Numbered from the stretch's first letter, positions 28,613-37,639 are shown. The stretch is 64,000 nucleotides of DNA from Dialister hominis (GCF_007164725.1 NZ_AP019697.1:2063501-2127500), one strand, 5' to 3'. Numbers and translations: made by a program. The notes: generated by a model from the letters alone, not told the origin.

Positions 28613-28659
28613 GTGGGGGAATGGTGTATAGTAAAGGAAAAGCGAAAGAAGGGAAAATC

Positions 28660-29220
28660 ATGAAAACATACGACATGCGCTTTGACGCAGAGACCATGGC
28701 CATGCTGCAGAACCTGAAAGGCAGCGTTCTCAAGAGCATCCGCTCCGATGCCGAGGCCCTGCCATCTTCCGCCTATGGCATCGCAGAAATCATCACCAGC
28801 CGCGGCGCGTACGCACTGACCAGCACCATCGAAGTGGCCGATTACTTCGGCGCCCTCGAAGACGTCGCCATGTTCCGGCTCTTTCCCTCCACCGGTAATA
28901 TGCCCTCCAGGCTCATGAACACAGACATGACAAACATCCCCGTCGAAGAAATGATTCAGGAAATCCAGATCGTCAACGAACATCAGGAACTTTTCCATCT
29001 GGGCGTGAAAACCTACGACGTACAAGTCACACGCGGGATTATCTTCCTCCTGCAGAACGGAGGGGAAATCTCCTTCGAGAAAAACATATGGTTCTCCGAA
29101 ATGATCTCCATCCACAAAGGAACCCCTCTCACAAACCAATTCATCCCCATCAGCGAATTCGAAGAAGACTGGACCGATGACTACGTGGGAAAATGCGAGA
29201 GAGAAACGATAAAGATTTGA
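28660..29220 (+). CDS. Conserved-looking hypothetical protein, 186 residues
   Basis: The ATG at 28660 has GAAGGGAA upstream; earlier in-frame codons would overlap the corA terminator. The protein is acidic and soluble, beginning MKTYDMRFDAETMAMLQNLK, with a middle part resembling a beta-strand domain (YDVQVTRGIIFLLQNGGEIS). No recognised family, signal peptide or membrane segment. It stands alone between two terminators. Confidence 0.75.
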   Translation: MKTYDMRFDAETMAMLQNLKGSVLKSIRSDAEALPSSAYGIAEIITSRGAYALTSTIEVADYFGALEDVAMFRLFPSTGNMPSRLMNTDMTNIPVEEMIQEIQIVNEHQELFHLGVKTYDVQVTRGIIFLLQNGGEISFEKNIWFSEMISIHKGTPLTNQFIPISEFEEDWTDDYVGKCERETIKI

Positions 29221-29244
29221 GGGAGTGAGTGAAGAAAACCATAC

Positions 29245-29450
29245 AACCAGACTAACGTCTGTCCGAAATACAACTCATCCGTCGGCTCCGCCGACACCTT
29301 CCCTTCCAGGGCAAGGTCAAGTTCAAAACCATACAACCTCGCTTCGCTCGTCGGAACCTTTTTAGATTTTAAAGCCCAATGAATAATCAACCCTATCCGC
29401 CCGGCATCAGTATTTGGGCCGGGCACCTTCCCCGTCTGGGAAGGCGAGAC
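29245..29450. repeat. Intergenic mosaic repeat
   Basis: Includes the same block of about 85 bases as 23778-23861, preceded by CAACCTCGCTTCGCTCGTCG and by a module (AACCAGACTAACGTCTGTCC) also seen at 52110. Confidence 0.75.
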
Positions 29451-29456
29451 CCACCC

Positions 29457-29504
29457 AAAAAGGAGCCATTGGAATGACTGCTCATTTCCAATGGCTCCTT
29501 TTTT
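29457..29504. terminator. Bidirectional terminator between hypothetical gene and larA paralogue 2
   Basis: 18-bp stem AAAAAGGAGCCATTGGAA paired with its complement, loop of about 10 bases, T-rich on both sides. It serves the convergent genes on either side. Confidence 0.92.
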
Positions 29505-29534
29505 AATTTTTTTTAATTTATTTGCTTTCTTTCT

Positions 29535-30842
29535 TTATTCTTCTACGTATGGTACGATGGCGCTTCCCTGGGGGATGACGTTGATGGTGTAGTCTTCTTT
29601 TCCTTCTTCAGCGAGCTGTTTCTTGGCGAGTTCCCATGCTTCTTCCACGGTGGCAACCGGGATCTGGTGGGTTCTTTCGCGGAGGATGTCGAAGTTCTCG
29701 GGCCTGGTAACGATGTAGACGGTGTGTGTCATGGCTGTGATGAGGTTTTCGAAGGCGACGAAGAGGGGGATGGTGAAGCAGGCTCTGAGGCCTTCTTCCA
29801 TTTCTGTGAGGTTCTTGTATTTGAAGCTGCCGAGGTAGGCCGGTGGTTCCTGGACGTCTTCGGCTTCGATCATGGTGATGATGATGCCGCCTTTTTTGGT
29901 GGCGATTTCGGCGGTGGTGTAGCACTTGGTGCCCTGGTAGAGGTTGGTGTCTTTCGGGTAGCCGCCTGCGGAGACGATGGTGACGTCGGTCTGGGCTTTC
30001 ATCCGTACTTTCTGCATACGGTAGATTTCACGGGTACCTTCGAGCCATGCTTTGTAGGGGTCGCCTCCAACCATGGAGGAGATTTCCCCTTCTGCATTGA
30101 TGACGGAGTGGACGAGGAAGCATGGTGCGATCATGTCGCAGGCTTCCTGCATGTCTTCGGAGACGGGGTTTCCTGCGATTTTGAGGAGGGCTGCGTCCGG
30201 GTTCAGGCCGCTTCCGACTGTGGGTCCCAATGCGTGGCAGTGGTTCTGCTGGACGGTTTCGAAGCCGGCTACGCCCGGGAGGATGAGTTTCCTTCCGCCG
30301 CCAAAGCCTGCCATGTCGTGGGTGGAGATGGCGTTGATGAGGATGACTTTGTCAGCTTCGACGACGCGGGTGTCGATCCATACGTCAGTGCCTCTTGTCG
30401 TGGTGCCGACGTGGGTCAGCATGGATTTGTCGGTGGAGACGTGCTGGTACATTTTAATGCGGGAAGCGACTTCCTCGCCCACGCAGGTGACGTTTTCCTC
30501 GTCGGTGTGGACGCGGTGGGTGCCCTGTGCGAAGACGATGTAGATGTCGTCGTCCGGGATGCCGGCGTCGTTCAGTTCGTTGACGACGTGGACGGTGAAT
30601 TCGGAAGCGCGGTTCCATGCGCGGGTGATGTCAGCGACGACGAGGCAGACCTTGTCGCCTTTCTTCACGAGGTCGTGGAGAGGCTCAGCGCCGATCGGAT
30701 GACGCATGCATTCGATGGTGGCTTCTTTCACGTCGCAGGCGGGCGTCGGTACGCCTTCGAGGACGTCAGAGATATGTTCTTCCGGCAGCATGACGGACTG
30801 CGTGCCGTGGCCGTAGGCGAGTTTAAATTCTTTCAGGGACAT
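29535..30842 (-). CDS. larA: LarA-family nickel-pincer racemase/epimerase (DUF2088), paralogue 2
   Basis: 435 residues, clearly homologous over the full length to the protein at 24181-25485. The active-site features are retained: QGTHR, STHDMAGFGGGRKLILPG and QQNHCHALG. Differences around the substrate pocket (for instance IAGNPVSEDMQEACDMIAPC against LDHNPVSDDMQEASDMIKPC) may mean a different hydroxy acid. It lies 96 bases downstream of aroD on the same strand but has its own TATAAT at 30883-30888. GGAGG lies before the ATG. No cofactor-synthesis genes are nearby. Confidence 0.88.
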   Translation of the reverse strand: MSLKEFKLAYGHGTQSVMLPEEHISDVLEGVPTPACDVKEATIECMRHPIGAEPLHDLVKKGDKVCLVVADITRAWNRASEFTVHVVNELNDAGIPDDDIYIVFAQGTHRVHTDEENVTCVGEEVASRIKMYQHVSTDKSMLTHVGTTTRGTDVWIDTRVVEADKVILINAISTHDMAGFGGGRKLILPGVAGFETVQQNHCHALGPTVGSGLNPDAALLKIAGNPVSEDMQEACDMIAPCFLVHSVINAEGEISSMVGGDPYKAWLEGTREIYRMQKVRMKAQTDVTIVSAGGYPKDTNLYQGTKCYTTAEIATKKGGIIITMIEAEDVQEPPAYLGSFKYKNLTEMEEGLRACFTIPLFVAFENLITAMTHTVYIVTRPENFDILRERTHQIPVATVEEAWELAKKQLAEEGKEDYTINVIPQGSAIVPYVEE

Positions 30843-30882
30843 AGGTCATCCTCCTTACTACACTACAGGGAAATTTTCTTTC

Positions 30883-30927
30883 ATTATACTCCAAAAAGGA
30901 GGAGGAACAATCGAATTTCTTAGAAAT
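30883..30927 (-). promoter_or_regulatory. Promoter of larA paralogue 2 with weak dyad
   Basis: Minus-strand TATAAT at 30883-30888 with a TTGTTC-like -35 about 16-17 bases upstream. A short dyad ATTTC-TTA-GAAAT (30915-30927) lies just upstream and resembles the inner part of the operator at larA paralogue 1. Confidence 0.45.
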
Positions 30928-30938
30928 CTTCGAATTTC

Positions 30939-31709
30939 CTATTTCCCGTACTTTCCGTAGAAGATATCCAGCACTTTGTCCATGTCGGCTGCGGAAATCT
31001 GGCCGGGCGCAGAGGGCTTTTTCCCGGAGGCGAAGGTAAGCGGTGCGCCGAGGAAATTGCCTGCGGTGCGCGTCAGGACGCCGTCTTTCCCCATGCCGAT
31101 GACGATGACGGGATTGTCCGGGAATTCTTCCTGCGCTTCAGCGGCGGCGTACATGACAAGGGCAGCTTCCTTCGGATGCTCGACGATGGTGGCGACCTTC
31201 AGGATGTCGGCGTCCATGGCCTGCATGTTTTCAATGACGTCGATGATTTCACGGACGCCCATCACTCTTCCGAAGGAGTGCCAGCTCATGACGACAGGCA
31301 TGTCGGCGCGCTTAGCTTCGCGGATCATTTCGTACGTGTCGAAGACTTCCTGGCCGTATTCGATGTCGACGGCGTCTCCCAGGTGCTCCTTCGTGATGAA
31401 GGAAAGGAGGTCGATGTACTCGGCTTCTGTGAAATCGCGGGCGCCTCCCTGCGGTTCGCTTCTGACGGTCGTGAGAACCGGGGCATCGGGAAATACGCTT
31501 CTGATGGCTTCATACCCTTCCTTCAGATTCTTTTCCATCTGGAAATTTTGACTCGCTGCCAGGTAGTCGACGCGCCATTCGAGAAGGTCGAAAGGGGTAC
31601 CGGCAAGGTCCTTGCACTCCAGAGCGAGAAGCTCGGTGCTGTCTGAAACGAGGGGAATGCAGATTTTCGGTCGTCCTTCCCCGATGGCAGTTGTTCTGAT
31701 TTTTATCAT
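30939..31709 (-). CDS. aroD: 3-dehydroquinate dehydratase, type I
   Basis: About 256 residues, the type I length. Catalyses dehydration of 3-dehydroquinate to 3-dehydroshikimate in the shikimate pathway through a Schiff base. Seen: LLEWRVDYL (substrate-binding E and R), VLTTVRSEPQGG, MSWHSFGR (histidine region), DILKVATIVEHPKEA (Schiff-base lysine) and NPVIVIGMGKDG. The ATG at 31709 is chosen because GAGG lies about 7 bases upstream; a GTG at 31721 would overlap the previous gene. It follows the M24 peptidase by 8 bases, so the two form an operon. No other aro genes are in the window. Confidence 0.93.
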   Translation of the reverse strand: MIKIRTTAIGEGRPKICIPLVSDSTELLALECKDLAGTPFDLLEWRVDYLAASQNFQMEKNLKEGYEAIRSVFPDAPVLTTVRSEPQGGARDFTEAEYIDLLSFITKEHLGDAVDIEYGQEVFDTYEMIREAKRADMPVVMSWHSFGRVMGVREIIDVIENMQAMDADILKVATIVEHPKEAALVMYAAAEAQEEFPDNPVIVIGMGKDGVLTRTAGNFLGAPLTFASGKKPSAPGQISAADMDKVLDIFYGKYGK

Positions 31710-31717
31710 ACTTCGCC

Positions 31718-32809
31718 TCACTTTCCATGACGGAGACCGGCTTTCCAGCCGCGGTCTTCGTGGTTCAAAAGTTCACATCCGTCCTCCGTGACGAGGACGA
31801 GGTTTTCAATCCGGACGCCGAAGCGGCCCGGAAGGTAAATGCCCGGTTCAATGGAAAAGATCATGCCGGGCTTGGCAGCAAGAGGAGAATTCGGGCTGAC
31901 TTCGCCTGCTTCATGCTCCCGGATACCGATGAAATGGCCAAGGCGGTGCGTGAAGTATAGACCGTAGCCGGCTTCTGCGATGCAGTCCCTGGCCGCCTTG
32001 TCGATGTCCTTCAGAAGGACGCCCGGGCGGATCAGCGCTTCGGCGCGAAGGCCCGCTTCCCTCACGGTGTCATGGACTTTCTTTTCCTCCTCCGTTGGTT
32101 CTCCCGTGAAGTACGTCCTTGTCATGTCGGAGCAGTAATGGTCCTTCTTGCAGCCGATGTCAAAGAGGACGGAGTCGCCTGGGGCAAGTTTCGTGTCGTC
32201 GGGCGAATGGTGCGGGTCGGCGCCGTGCGCACCGAAGGAAACGATCGGCGGGAAGGAGAATCCTTCAGCGCCCTCTTCCTTGTAAATCTTCCGAAGCTCT
32301 TCGGCGCATTCCTTTTCCGTGACACCCGGGTAGAGGAAATCACGGATGCGTCGGACAGCGCGGTCATTGATGAGGGAAGCTGCCTTCATGCGGCGGATTT
32401 CCTCCTCATCCTTCACAGCGCGGAGCGCGTCGATGAGCGGCGAGCCGTTCACGAATGTCCGATTTCCTCCCCTTCCCATCAGGTCGAGGAGAAAGGCCGA
32501 GTGCCATACGCCATCGACCCCTGTCCTGCCATCTGCGAGAAGGCTGGCGAGAAGTCCGATGCCGTCCTCGCCGTCCTCGAAAGGATGGTCAGCGATGCCA
32601 TTGCTCTTCAGCGGGAAAAGGCGGTTCCTTACCCAGTACGGATCAGAATCCGACGGGATGACGAGCACGATCAGGCGCTCACCGGGATGGATTTCCTCTT
32701 CCGTCAGGTACCAGAGCGCTGCCGCATCTGAAACGATGATCTGGGAAAGGCCTGCTTTCCTCACGGCCTCAGATGCGCGGGCGAGCCTTTCCTTATTATA
32801 TTTTTCCAT
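31718..32809 (-). CDS. M24-family Xaa-Pro aminopeptidase/dipeptidase
   Basis: About 363 residues. The N-terminal creatinase-like domain is followed by the pita-bread catalytic domain. Metal ligands visible: DIGCKKDHYCSDMTRTY (two Asp), HRLGHFIGIREHE (His), SIEPGIYLPGRFGVRIENLV (two Glu). It would cleave peptides with proline at the second position in the cytoplasm. The start at 32809 (MEKYNKERLA) has AGAAGGGG 6 bases upstream. Next gene is aroD, 8 bases on. PepP and PepQ subfamilies cannot be told apart here with confidence. Confidence 0.9.
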   Translation of the reverse strand: MEKYNKERLARASEAVRKAGLSQIIVSDAAALWYLTEEEIHPGERLIVLVIPSDSDPYWVRNRLFPLKSNGIADHPFEDGEDGIGLLASLLADGRTGVDGVWHSAFLLDLMGRGGNRTFVNGSPLIDALRAVKDEEEIRRMKAASLINDRAVRRIRDFLYPGVTEKECAEELRKIYKEEGAEGFSFPPIVSFGAHGADPHHSPDDTKLAPGDSVLFDIGCKKDHYCSDMTRTYFTGEPTEEEKKVHDTVREAGLRAEALIRPGVLLKDIDKAARDCIAEAGYGLYFTHRLGHFIGIREHEAGEVSPNSPLAAKPGMIFSIEPGIYLPGRFGVRIENLVLVTEDGCELLNHEDRGWKAGLRHGK

Positions 32810-32853
32810 AATGTCCCCTTCTTTCAAGACCCATTTCCTACATTATAATCCCA

Positions 32854-33834
32854 TCAGTAGCCGCGGATCTGCTTTTCTCCTGACATGTCGAAAATCGGGC
32901 CGTAGGCGGCATTCGCGAGCGCCCTCACGGCATAGACGGCGTTCTGGGACGCGGCATAAATGTAGCGGTCGTCGACCGGGACGATATGCTTGGCCGCTCT
33001 CATCTGCGCGATGGCGGGGTTTGCAAGGGAACTGTCGCGGTAGCGGGAGGCCCCTGTCGTATCGGACTCGCGGTCCGTCGAGACGAAGAACATGTCCGGA
33101 TCCACCTTCACGATCTGCTCGGGGGAAATCATCTGTCCGTTCGAAACGCCGGCAAGTCCGATCGCATTCTCGAGCCTGGCGCGGGTGAGGAGCTCATTGA
33201 ACATCGAGCCAGGGCCGCCGTAGCGCGTCATCTGGGAAACGAGGAAGACGACGGGTTTCTTTCCTTTCTCCTCGGACAGACGTTTGTCCGACTCTGTGAG
33301 CATTTCATCCATCTTCGCGACGACCTTCTCGCCTCTTTCCTTTTCACCCGTAGCAGCGGCGATGATGCGGATGTCGCTTTCCACCTCTTCAATCGAGCGC
33401 GGCCCCTTGATGACGACGACGGGGATGCCCATATTCCGGTAGAGGTCGAGCTGCTCGCCCTTCGTGTACGTGGAGGCGATGATGAGGTCCGGCTTGGCCT
33501 CGGTCACAAGCTCCATCGAGAGCCCCATGAGCGGCACCGTCATCTTGATATTCTTCGTGTCATTGGCGATATAGGAAATGGCGGGATCCCTGTCCGCTTC
33601 CGTCGCAGCGATCAGCTTGTCCGGCGTGACGACGCCAAGGAGCATAGTGTCGATTGAAGCGCTGTTGCCCATGATGCGCTCCGGTTTCTTCGGGATCTTC
33701 ACTTCCCTGCCCGTCGCATCCGTCACCGTGTATCCGGCGCCCGTGTCCGTGCTGACGCTCTTGATTCCGCAGCCGCCGATAAAAATTGAAGCCGCCAGAA
33801 GGAGCACCGCCCCTGCCATGATTTTCTTCTTCAT
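32854..33834 (-). CDS. Substrate-binding lipoprotein for cobalamin/iron-siderophore uptake (BtuF/FepB-like)
   Basis: About 326 residues. Lipoprotein signal MKKKIMAGAVLLLAASIFIG ends at GGC, so it is lipid-anchored. The mature part has the helical-backbone fold of class III binding proteins: PERIMGNSASIDTMLLGV, DLIIASTYTKGEQLDLYRNM and PDMFFVSTDR. The start at 33834 has AGGAGG upstream. It is divergent from the riboswitch-controlled TonB receptor, which suggests corrinoid capture, but the family also binds haem and siderophores. No permease or ATPase gene is adjacent, so it must use one encoded elsewhere. Confidence 0.85.
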   Translation of the reverse strand: MKKKIMAGAVLLLAASIFIGGCGIKSVSTDTGAGYTVTDATGREVKIPKKPERIMGNSASIDTMLLGVVTPDKLIAATEADRDPAISYIANDTKNIKMTVPLMGLSMELVTEAKPDLIIASTYTKGEQLDLYRNMGIPVVVIKGPRSIEEVESDIRIIAAATGEKERGEKVVAKMDEMLTESDKRLSEEKGKKPVVFLVSQMTRYGGPGSMFNELLTRARLENAIGLAGVSNGQMISPEQIVKVDPDMFFVSTDRESDTTGASRYRDSSLANPAIAQMRAAKHIVPVDDRYIYAASQNAVYAVRALANAAYGPIFDMSGEKQIRGY

Positions 33835-33883
33835 AAGTCCTCCTCTCTTCATTTGCCTTTCATTGTACACAGAATAACACAAA

Positions 33884-33895
33884 ATGAGAATTCAT
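33884..33895 (-). promoter_or_regulatory. Possible Fur-like site upstream of the binding lipoprotein
   Basis: ATGAGAATTCAT lies 50 bases before the start. A close relative (TAAGAATTCATAT, minus strand) lies upstream of the TonB receptor at 56321-58303. TGAGAAT half-sites are typical of Fur boxes, but the match is short. Confidence 0.3.
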
Positions 33896-33999
33896 GCTTT
33901 CTTTATTAAAGGGTGTCTTTCTTTTTATTAATATTTTATTTGTTAATTCTTTTATTTTATAAGAATTGCGAGTATAATACTTTTAGTAATTTCAATATG

Positions 34000-34175
34000 T
34001 ACGCAGGAAAAGGTCCTTCGAAGGGCAATAGAGAAGCGCGGTGAGGAGATCCGGGAAGGTCTCCGATTCCGCCACGGTCCCGCCGCTGTGACGCTGAGCC
34101 GACCCCAAGAAGCCACTGGATGAATCCGGGAAGGCGGGGAAAGCGAGGAAGCGAAGTCAGAAGAACTGCCTTTTC
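34000..34175 (+). ncRNA. Cobalamin riboswitch
   Basis: Preceded by TATAAT at 33973-33978. Conserved elements of the adenosylcobalamin aptamer are visible: GCCACTGGATGAATCCGGGA (34114-34133), GGGAAGGCGG and, near the 3' end, the B12 box GAAGTCAGAAGAACTGCC (34153-34170). It lies just upstream of the TonB receptor and would shut off expression when cobalamin is plentiful. The switch hairpin probably lies in 34175-34270. Confidence 0.93.
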
Positions 34176-34279
34176 ATGCGTGAGATCCCGATGGGATGCG
34201 TCTCTCTGCGACCGACAGACGCGCATCCTGCCGGGCTATTTTCAAGCCCCTAAAAACAGGGAAACACAGGGAGGATTTT

Positions 34280-36202
34280 ATGAAAAAGAAGTACATCGCA
34301 GCATCACTGGCCGCTCTTTGCGCAGCAGGAGGAGCCATGACCGTCCATGCAGAGGACATGCCGGTCTACACCTTGGACCAGGTCGTCGTCACGGCCAACC
34401 GTGAGCCGGAAAAGGTCATCGATTCGAACGCCGACATTTCCGTCGTCACCGCCAAGGACATTGAAGCTAACCATTACAAATCCGTTGCCGATGCTGTGAA
34501 GCAGGTACCGGGCGTCGTTATCGCGACGAGAGGCTCTTCCAGCCAGACCTATTTCTCCGATCCGATTACAATCAACGGATCGACCAACGTCGTCGTCATG
34601 GTCGACGGCATGCGCGTCAACACGAACGGCCTCATGGGCACTCATTCGCAGCTGGGCATTCTGACCAATATGGATTCGGTCGATCATATTGAAGTCCTGA
34701 AGGGCTCTGCTTCCACGCTCTACGGCTCCGATGCTGCTGGCGGCGTCATCAACATCATCACGAAGAAACCGACGGACGGCAAAGTCCATACGACCCTCGA
34801 CCTCTCCCGCGCAAGCTTTGACGGCGAGAAGTACGGCCTTTACAATGAAGGAAATAAGGACGGTTTCTTCTGGACCATCGAAGCAAATAAACAGATCCAG
34901 GGCAATTTCAAGGACGGCTGGGGACGCCATGTCATCAACCATCTCAATGCAGAATCCTTCGCAGGCAAGATCGGCTATGACCTGGGCAATGACTCTTCCG
35001 TCACATTATCCTATGAAAAATACAATGCCGACTACACCCGTCCTGACTATGGATCCAATGATCCGACAAAAGACTTTGGCAAGAAGGACAGTGACCGCAT
35101 CGCACTCCAGTACAATGCGCGCATCAATGACCGCCTGACCAACCGCCTCTCCATGTACCAGAACCGTTATCATCTCCAGGATGACTACAATAATGCAGGC
35201 AGCTCTGGTACTACAGACCTCCGCCTCAAGACACGCGGTATTTCCGATCAGCTCACCTACACCATGGAAGGCCAGACCATCATCGGCGGCTTCGACCTCT
35301 ACCAGGATTCCGTTCCTTACTATGCGGAAGTTGCCGGCATGCAGGGCAAGCATGCGACAAACCTTGGCTTCTACGTACAGGACAAGTGGGACATCAATGA
35401 CCGCTGGAACGTCACCCCTGGCGTACGCGTCGAACACAATACGGACTACGGCACCCGCACCACACCGAGCCTTACCGTCGGCTACAAGATCAGCGACAAC
35501 ACGAACTACTATGCAAGCTACAAGAAATTCTTCAACGCACCGAGCCTCATGCAGATTTACTATGATAATTATCATACTATACCTAACCCGGACCTCGATC
35601 CGGAAGAAGGCTACACCGTTGAGCTCGGCGCCAACCATATCTTCGACGATACCCTGTCCGGAAACATCAGCGTATACCGCCAGTTCGCCAAGAATCTCAT
35701 CTCCTGGGGTTATTCCAGTAAGGGCACCCAATACCTCAATACAGGAAAGACCATCAATACCGGCGTGAACATGTCCCTTACGAAGAAATTCTCCGATCAT
35801 CTCTCCGGCACCCTGGGCTACAGCTACTTCGATGGAGACATCAGAAACGATTCCCGCGTTTACATGCCGAAGCATGAACTGAATGTAGGCCTGAATTACG
35901 CCGATAAGAAATTCGATGCATACATCAATGGCCGCGGCGTCATGGACCGCTATACATCCACAAAGAGCTCTTACGGAGTCAGTGAAAGCAAAACGATGAA
36001 GGATTACTCCAGCTTCTGGGTATGGGATATCGGCGCTGACTACAAGATCACCAAGGAAGCTACCATCTATGCCCGCGTGAACAACGTCTTCGACCAGTTC
36101 TACACGAACATCGGCTCTTCCTCTCCCAGCTACGGTCCGTCCGGCACCTGGTTCGCAGCTCCTGGAAGAAACTACGAAGTCGGCATGCAGTACCGCTTCT
36201 AA
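34280..36202 (+). CDS. btuB: TonB-dependent outer-membrane receptor, probable cobalamin receptor (BtuB)
   Basis: About 640 residues. Signal peptide MKKKYIAASLAALCAAGGAM, cleavage after VHA. Then a TonB box-like segment (TLDQVVVTANR), a plug domain (SVADAVKQVPGVVIATRG, VVVMVDGMRVN, DHIEVLKGSASTLYGSDAAG, GGVINIITKKP) and a beta-barrel ending in YRF. AGGGAGG lies before the ATG at 34280. Control by a cobalamin riboswitch argues strongly that the ligand is a corrinoid. A binding lipoprotein is encoded divergently. Energy would come from TonB/ExbBD encoded elsewhere. Confidence 0.92.
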   Translation: MKKKYIAASLAALCAAGGAMTVHAEDMPVYTLDQVVVTANREPEKVIDSNADISVVTAKDIEANHYKSVADAVKQVPGVVIATRGSSSQTYFSDPITINGSTNVVVMVDGMRVNTNGLMGTHSQLGILTNMDSVDHIEVLKGSASTLYGSDAAGGVINIITKKPTDGKVHTTLDLSRASFDGEKYGLYNEGNKDGFFWTIEANKQIQGNFKDGWGRHVINHLNAESFAGKIGYDLGNDSSVTLSYEKYNADYTRPDYGSNDPTKDFGKKDSDRIALQYNARINDRLTNRLSMYQNRYHLQDDYNNAGSSGTTDLRLKTRGISDQLTYTMEGQTIIGGFDLYQDSVPYYAEVAGMQGKHATNLGFYVQDKWDINDRWNVTPGVRVEHNTDYGTRTTPSLTVGYKISDNTNYYASYKKFFNAPSLMQIYYDNYHTIPNPDLDPEEGYTVELGANHIFDDTLSGNISVYRQFAKNLISWGYSSKGTQYLNTGKTINTGVNMSLTKKFSDHLSGTLGYSYFDGDIRNDSRVYMPKHELNVGLNYADKKFDAYINGRGVMDRYTSTKSSYGVSESKTMKDYSSFWVWDIGADYKITKEATIYARVNNVFDQFYTNIGSSSPSYGPSGTWFAAPGRNYEVGMQYRF

Positions 36203-36300
36203 TCCCTTTCTAATTTCATTTCCTTAAAAAGGTCTTGCAATCCAAGTGGAAAAAGTATAAGATAGTTGGGATAAAATTTTACAGTCGCTTAGAAAACACG

Positions 36301-36340
36301 GAAGGAGGCTCTTCAGATCATACTGAAGGCCTCCTTTTTT
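36301..36340 (+). terminator. Terminator or attenuator before the uracil permease
   Basis: GAAGGAGGCTCTTCAG pairs with CTGAAGGCCTCCTT and ends in T6. It lies 34 bases before the permease start. It may end the btuB transcript or be a pyrimidine-responsive attenuator, as is common before pyrP; no clear PyrR-binding loop was recognised. Confidence 0.75.
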
Positions 36341-36373
36341 CTGAGCCAGTATTCCTGACGGAGGGATCTATTC

Positions 36374-37639
36374 ATGGAAAAACACATCATAGAAGTAGAT
36401 GAGAGGCTGCCTCTGCTTCCTACCATTCCACTCAGCCTGCAGCACCTATTTGCCATGTTCGGTTCGACCGTCCTCGTCCCGTTCCTCTTGAACGTCGACC
36501 CCGCGACCTGCCTTTTCATGAACGGCATCGGCACACTGATTTACCTCACCATCTGCAAATGGAGACTTCCGGCTTACCTCGGCTCCTCCTTCGCTTTCAT
36601 TTCGCCAGTCCTCGCCGTCACCTCGACCGCAGGCATGTCCTACGCAGACGCGCAGGGAGGCTTCATCGCCTTCGGCCTGTGCTTCATGCTCCTCGCCTTC
36701 ATCGTCAAGAAAGCAGGCGTCGAATGGATAGACGTCCTCTTCCCTCCGGCAGCCATGGGCTCCATCGTAGCCATCATCGGCCTTGAACTCGCCCCGCTTG
36801 CCATGAGCATGTCCGGCTTCATCGGAGACCCTCAGGGCATGAGCGCAAGTACAGCCATCATTATTTCCATGTTCACCCTGATCGTCACCATCCTCGCTAC
36901 CGTCCTTGGCCGCGGATTCATCGCCATCATCCCGATCCTGATTGGCGTCATTGCCGGCTACCTCCTCTCGATCGCCATGGGCGTCGTTGACTTCACCCAC
37001 ATCGAAGAAGTCGCATGGTTCGCACCGCCGACCTTCTATGCGCCGGCCTTCAACTTCTCCGCCATCATGATGATCCTCCCGGCCATCTTCGTCGTATTCG
37101 CCGAACACCTGGGCCACCTCTTCGTCACCAGCGACATCGTAGGCCGAGACCTCATCAAAGACCCGGGTCTCCACAGATCCCTCTTCGCAGACGGCCTCTC
37201 CAACATGATCTCCGGCTTCGTCGGCTCCACCCCGAACACCACCTACGGTGAAAACATGGGCGTCATGGCCATGACCGGCGTCTACAGCACCTGGGTCATC
37301 GGAGGCGCAGCCGTCTTCGCCATCATCTTCTCCTTCATCGGAAAAATAGCAGCCATCATCCACGCCATCCCCACCCCCGTCATGGGCGGCGTCTGCATCC
37401 TCCTCTTCGGCTTCATCGCAGCATCCGGCATCCGCATGCTCATCGAAAAGAAAGTCGACTACACCAAATCCAGGAACCTCATCCTGACAGCAGTCACCAT
37501 GATCAGCGGCCTCTCCGGCGCCACCGTAGGCATAGGACCCATCCAGCTCAAAGGCATGGGCCTCGCCACCGTAGTAGCCATGATCGTCTCCCTCTGCTTC
37601 CTCTTCTTCGACAAAACACACATGTCCAACGAAAACTAA
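36374..37639 (+). CDS. uraA: Uracil permease, NCS2 family
   Basis: 421 residues with about 12-14 transmembrane segments. Opening LPLLPTIPLSLQHLFAMFGS and the central FGSTVLVPFLLNVDPAT are typical of UraA/PyrP. The substrate-binding glutamate is seen in TPNTTYGENMGVMAMTGVYS, and the earlier conserved segment is VVFAEHLGHLFVTSDIVGRD. It would import uracil with protons. GGAGG lies before the ATG. The hairpin upstream may regulate it by attenuation. Confidence 0.93.
   Translation: MEKHIIEVDERLPLLPTIPLSLQHLFAMFGSTVLVPFLLNVDPATCLFMNGIGTLIYLTICKWRLPAYLGSSFAFISPVLAVTSTAGMSYADAQGGFIAFGLCFMLLAFIVKKAGVEWIDVLFPPAAMGSIVAIIGLELAPLAMSMSGFIGDPQGMSASTAIIISMFTLIVTILATVLGRGFIAIIPILIGVIAGYLLSIAMGVVDFTHIEEVAWFAPPTFYAPAFNFSAIMMILPAIFVVFAEHLGHLFVTSDIVGRDLIKDPGLHRSLFADGLSNMISGFVGSTPNTTYGENMGVMAMTGVYSTWVIGGAAVFAIIFSFIGKIAAIIHAIPTPVMGGVCILLFGFIAASGIRMLIEKKVDYTKSRNLILTAVTMISGLSGATVGIGPIQLKGMGLATVVAMIVSLCFLFFDKTHMSNEN

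Noticed and set aside
36220..36300. PyrR-binding or other pyrimidine riboswitch before the permease
   Set aside because: A terminator hairpin is clear, but no recognisable PyrR-binding loop or aptamer consensus was found in the 80 bases before it.
36446..37621. Long minus-strand reading frame of 391 codons opposite the uracil permease
   Set aside because: Its product is a run of acidic, Gly and His residues from antisense codon bias; the plus-strand gene has clear NCS2 motifs. Similar shadows at 44675-46126, 50025-52139, 24187-25452, 29667-30923, 42860-44182 and 56186-57337 were left out for the same reason.
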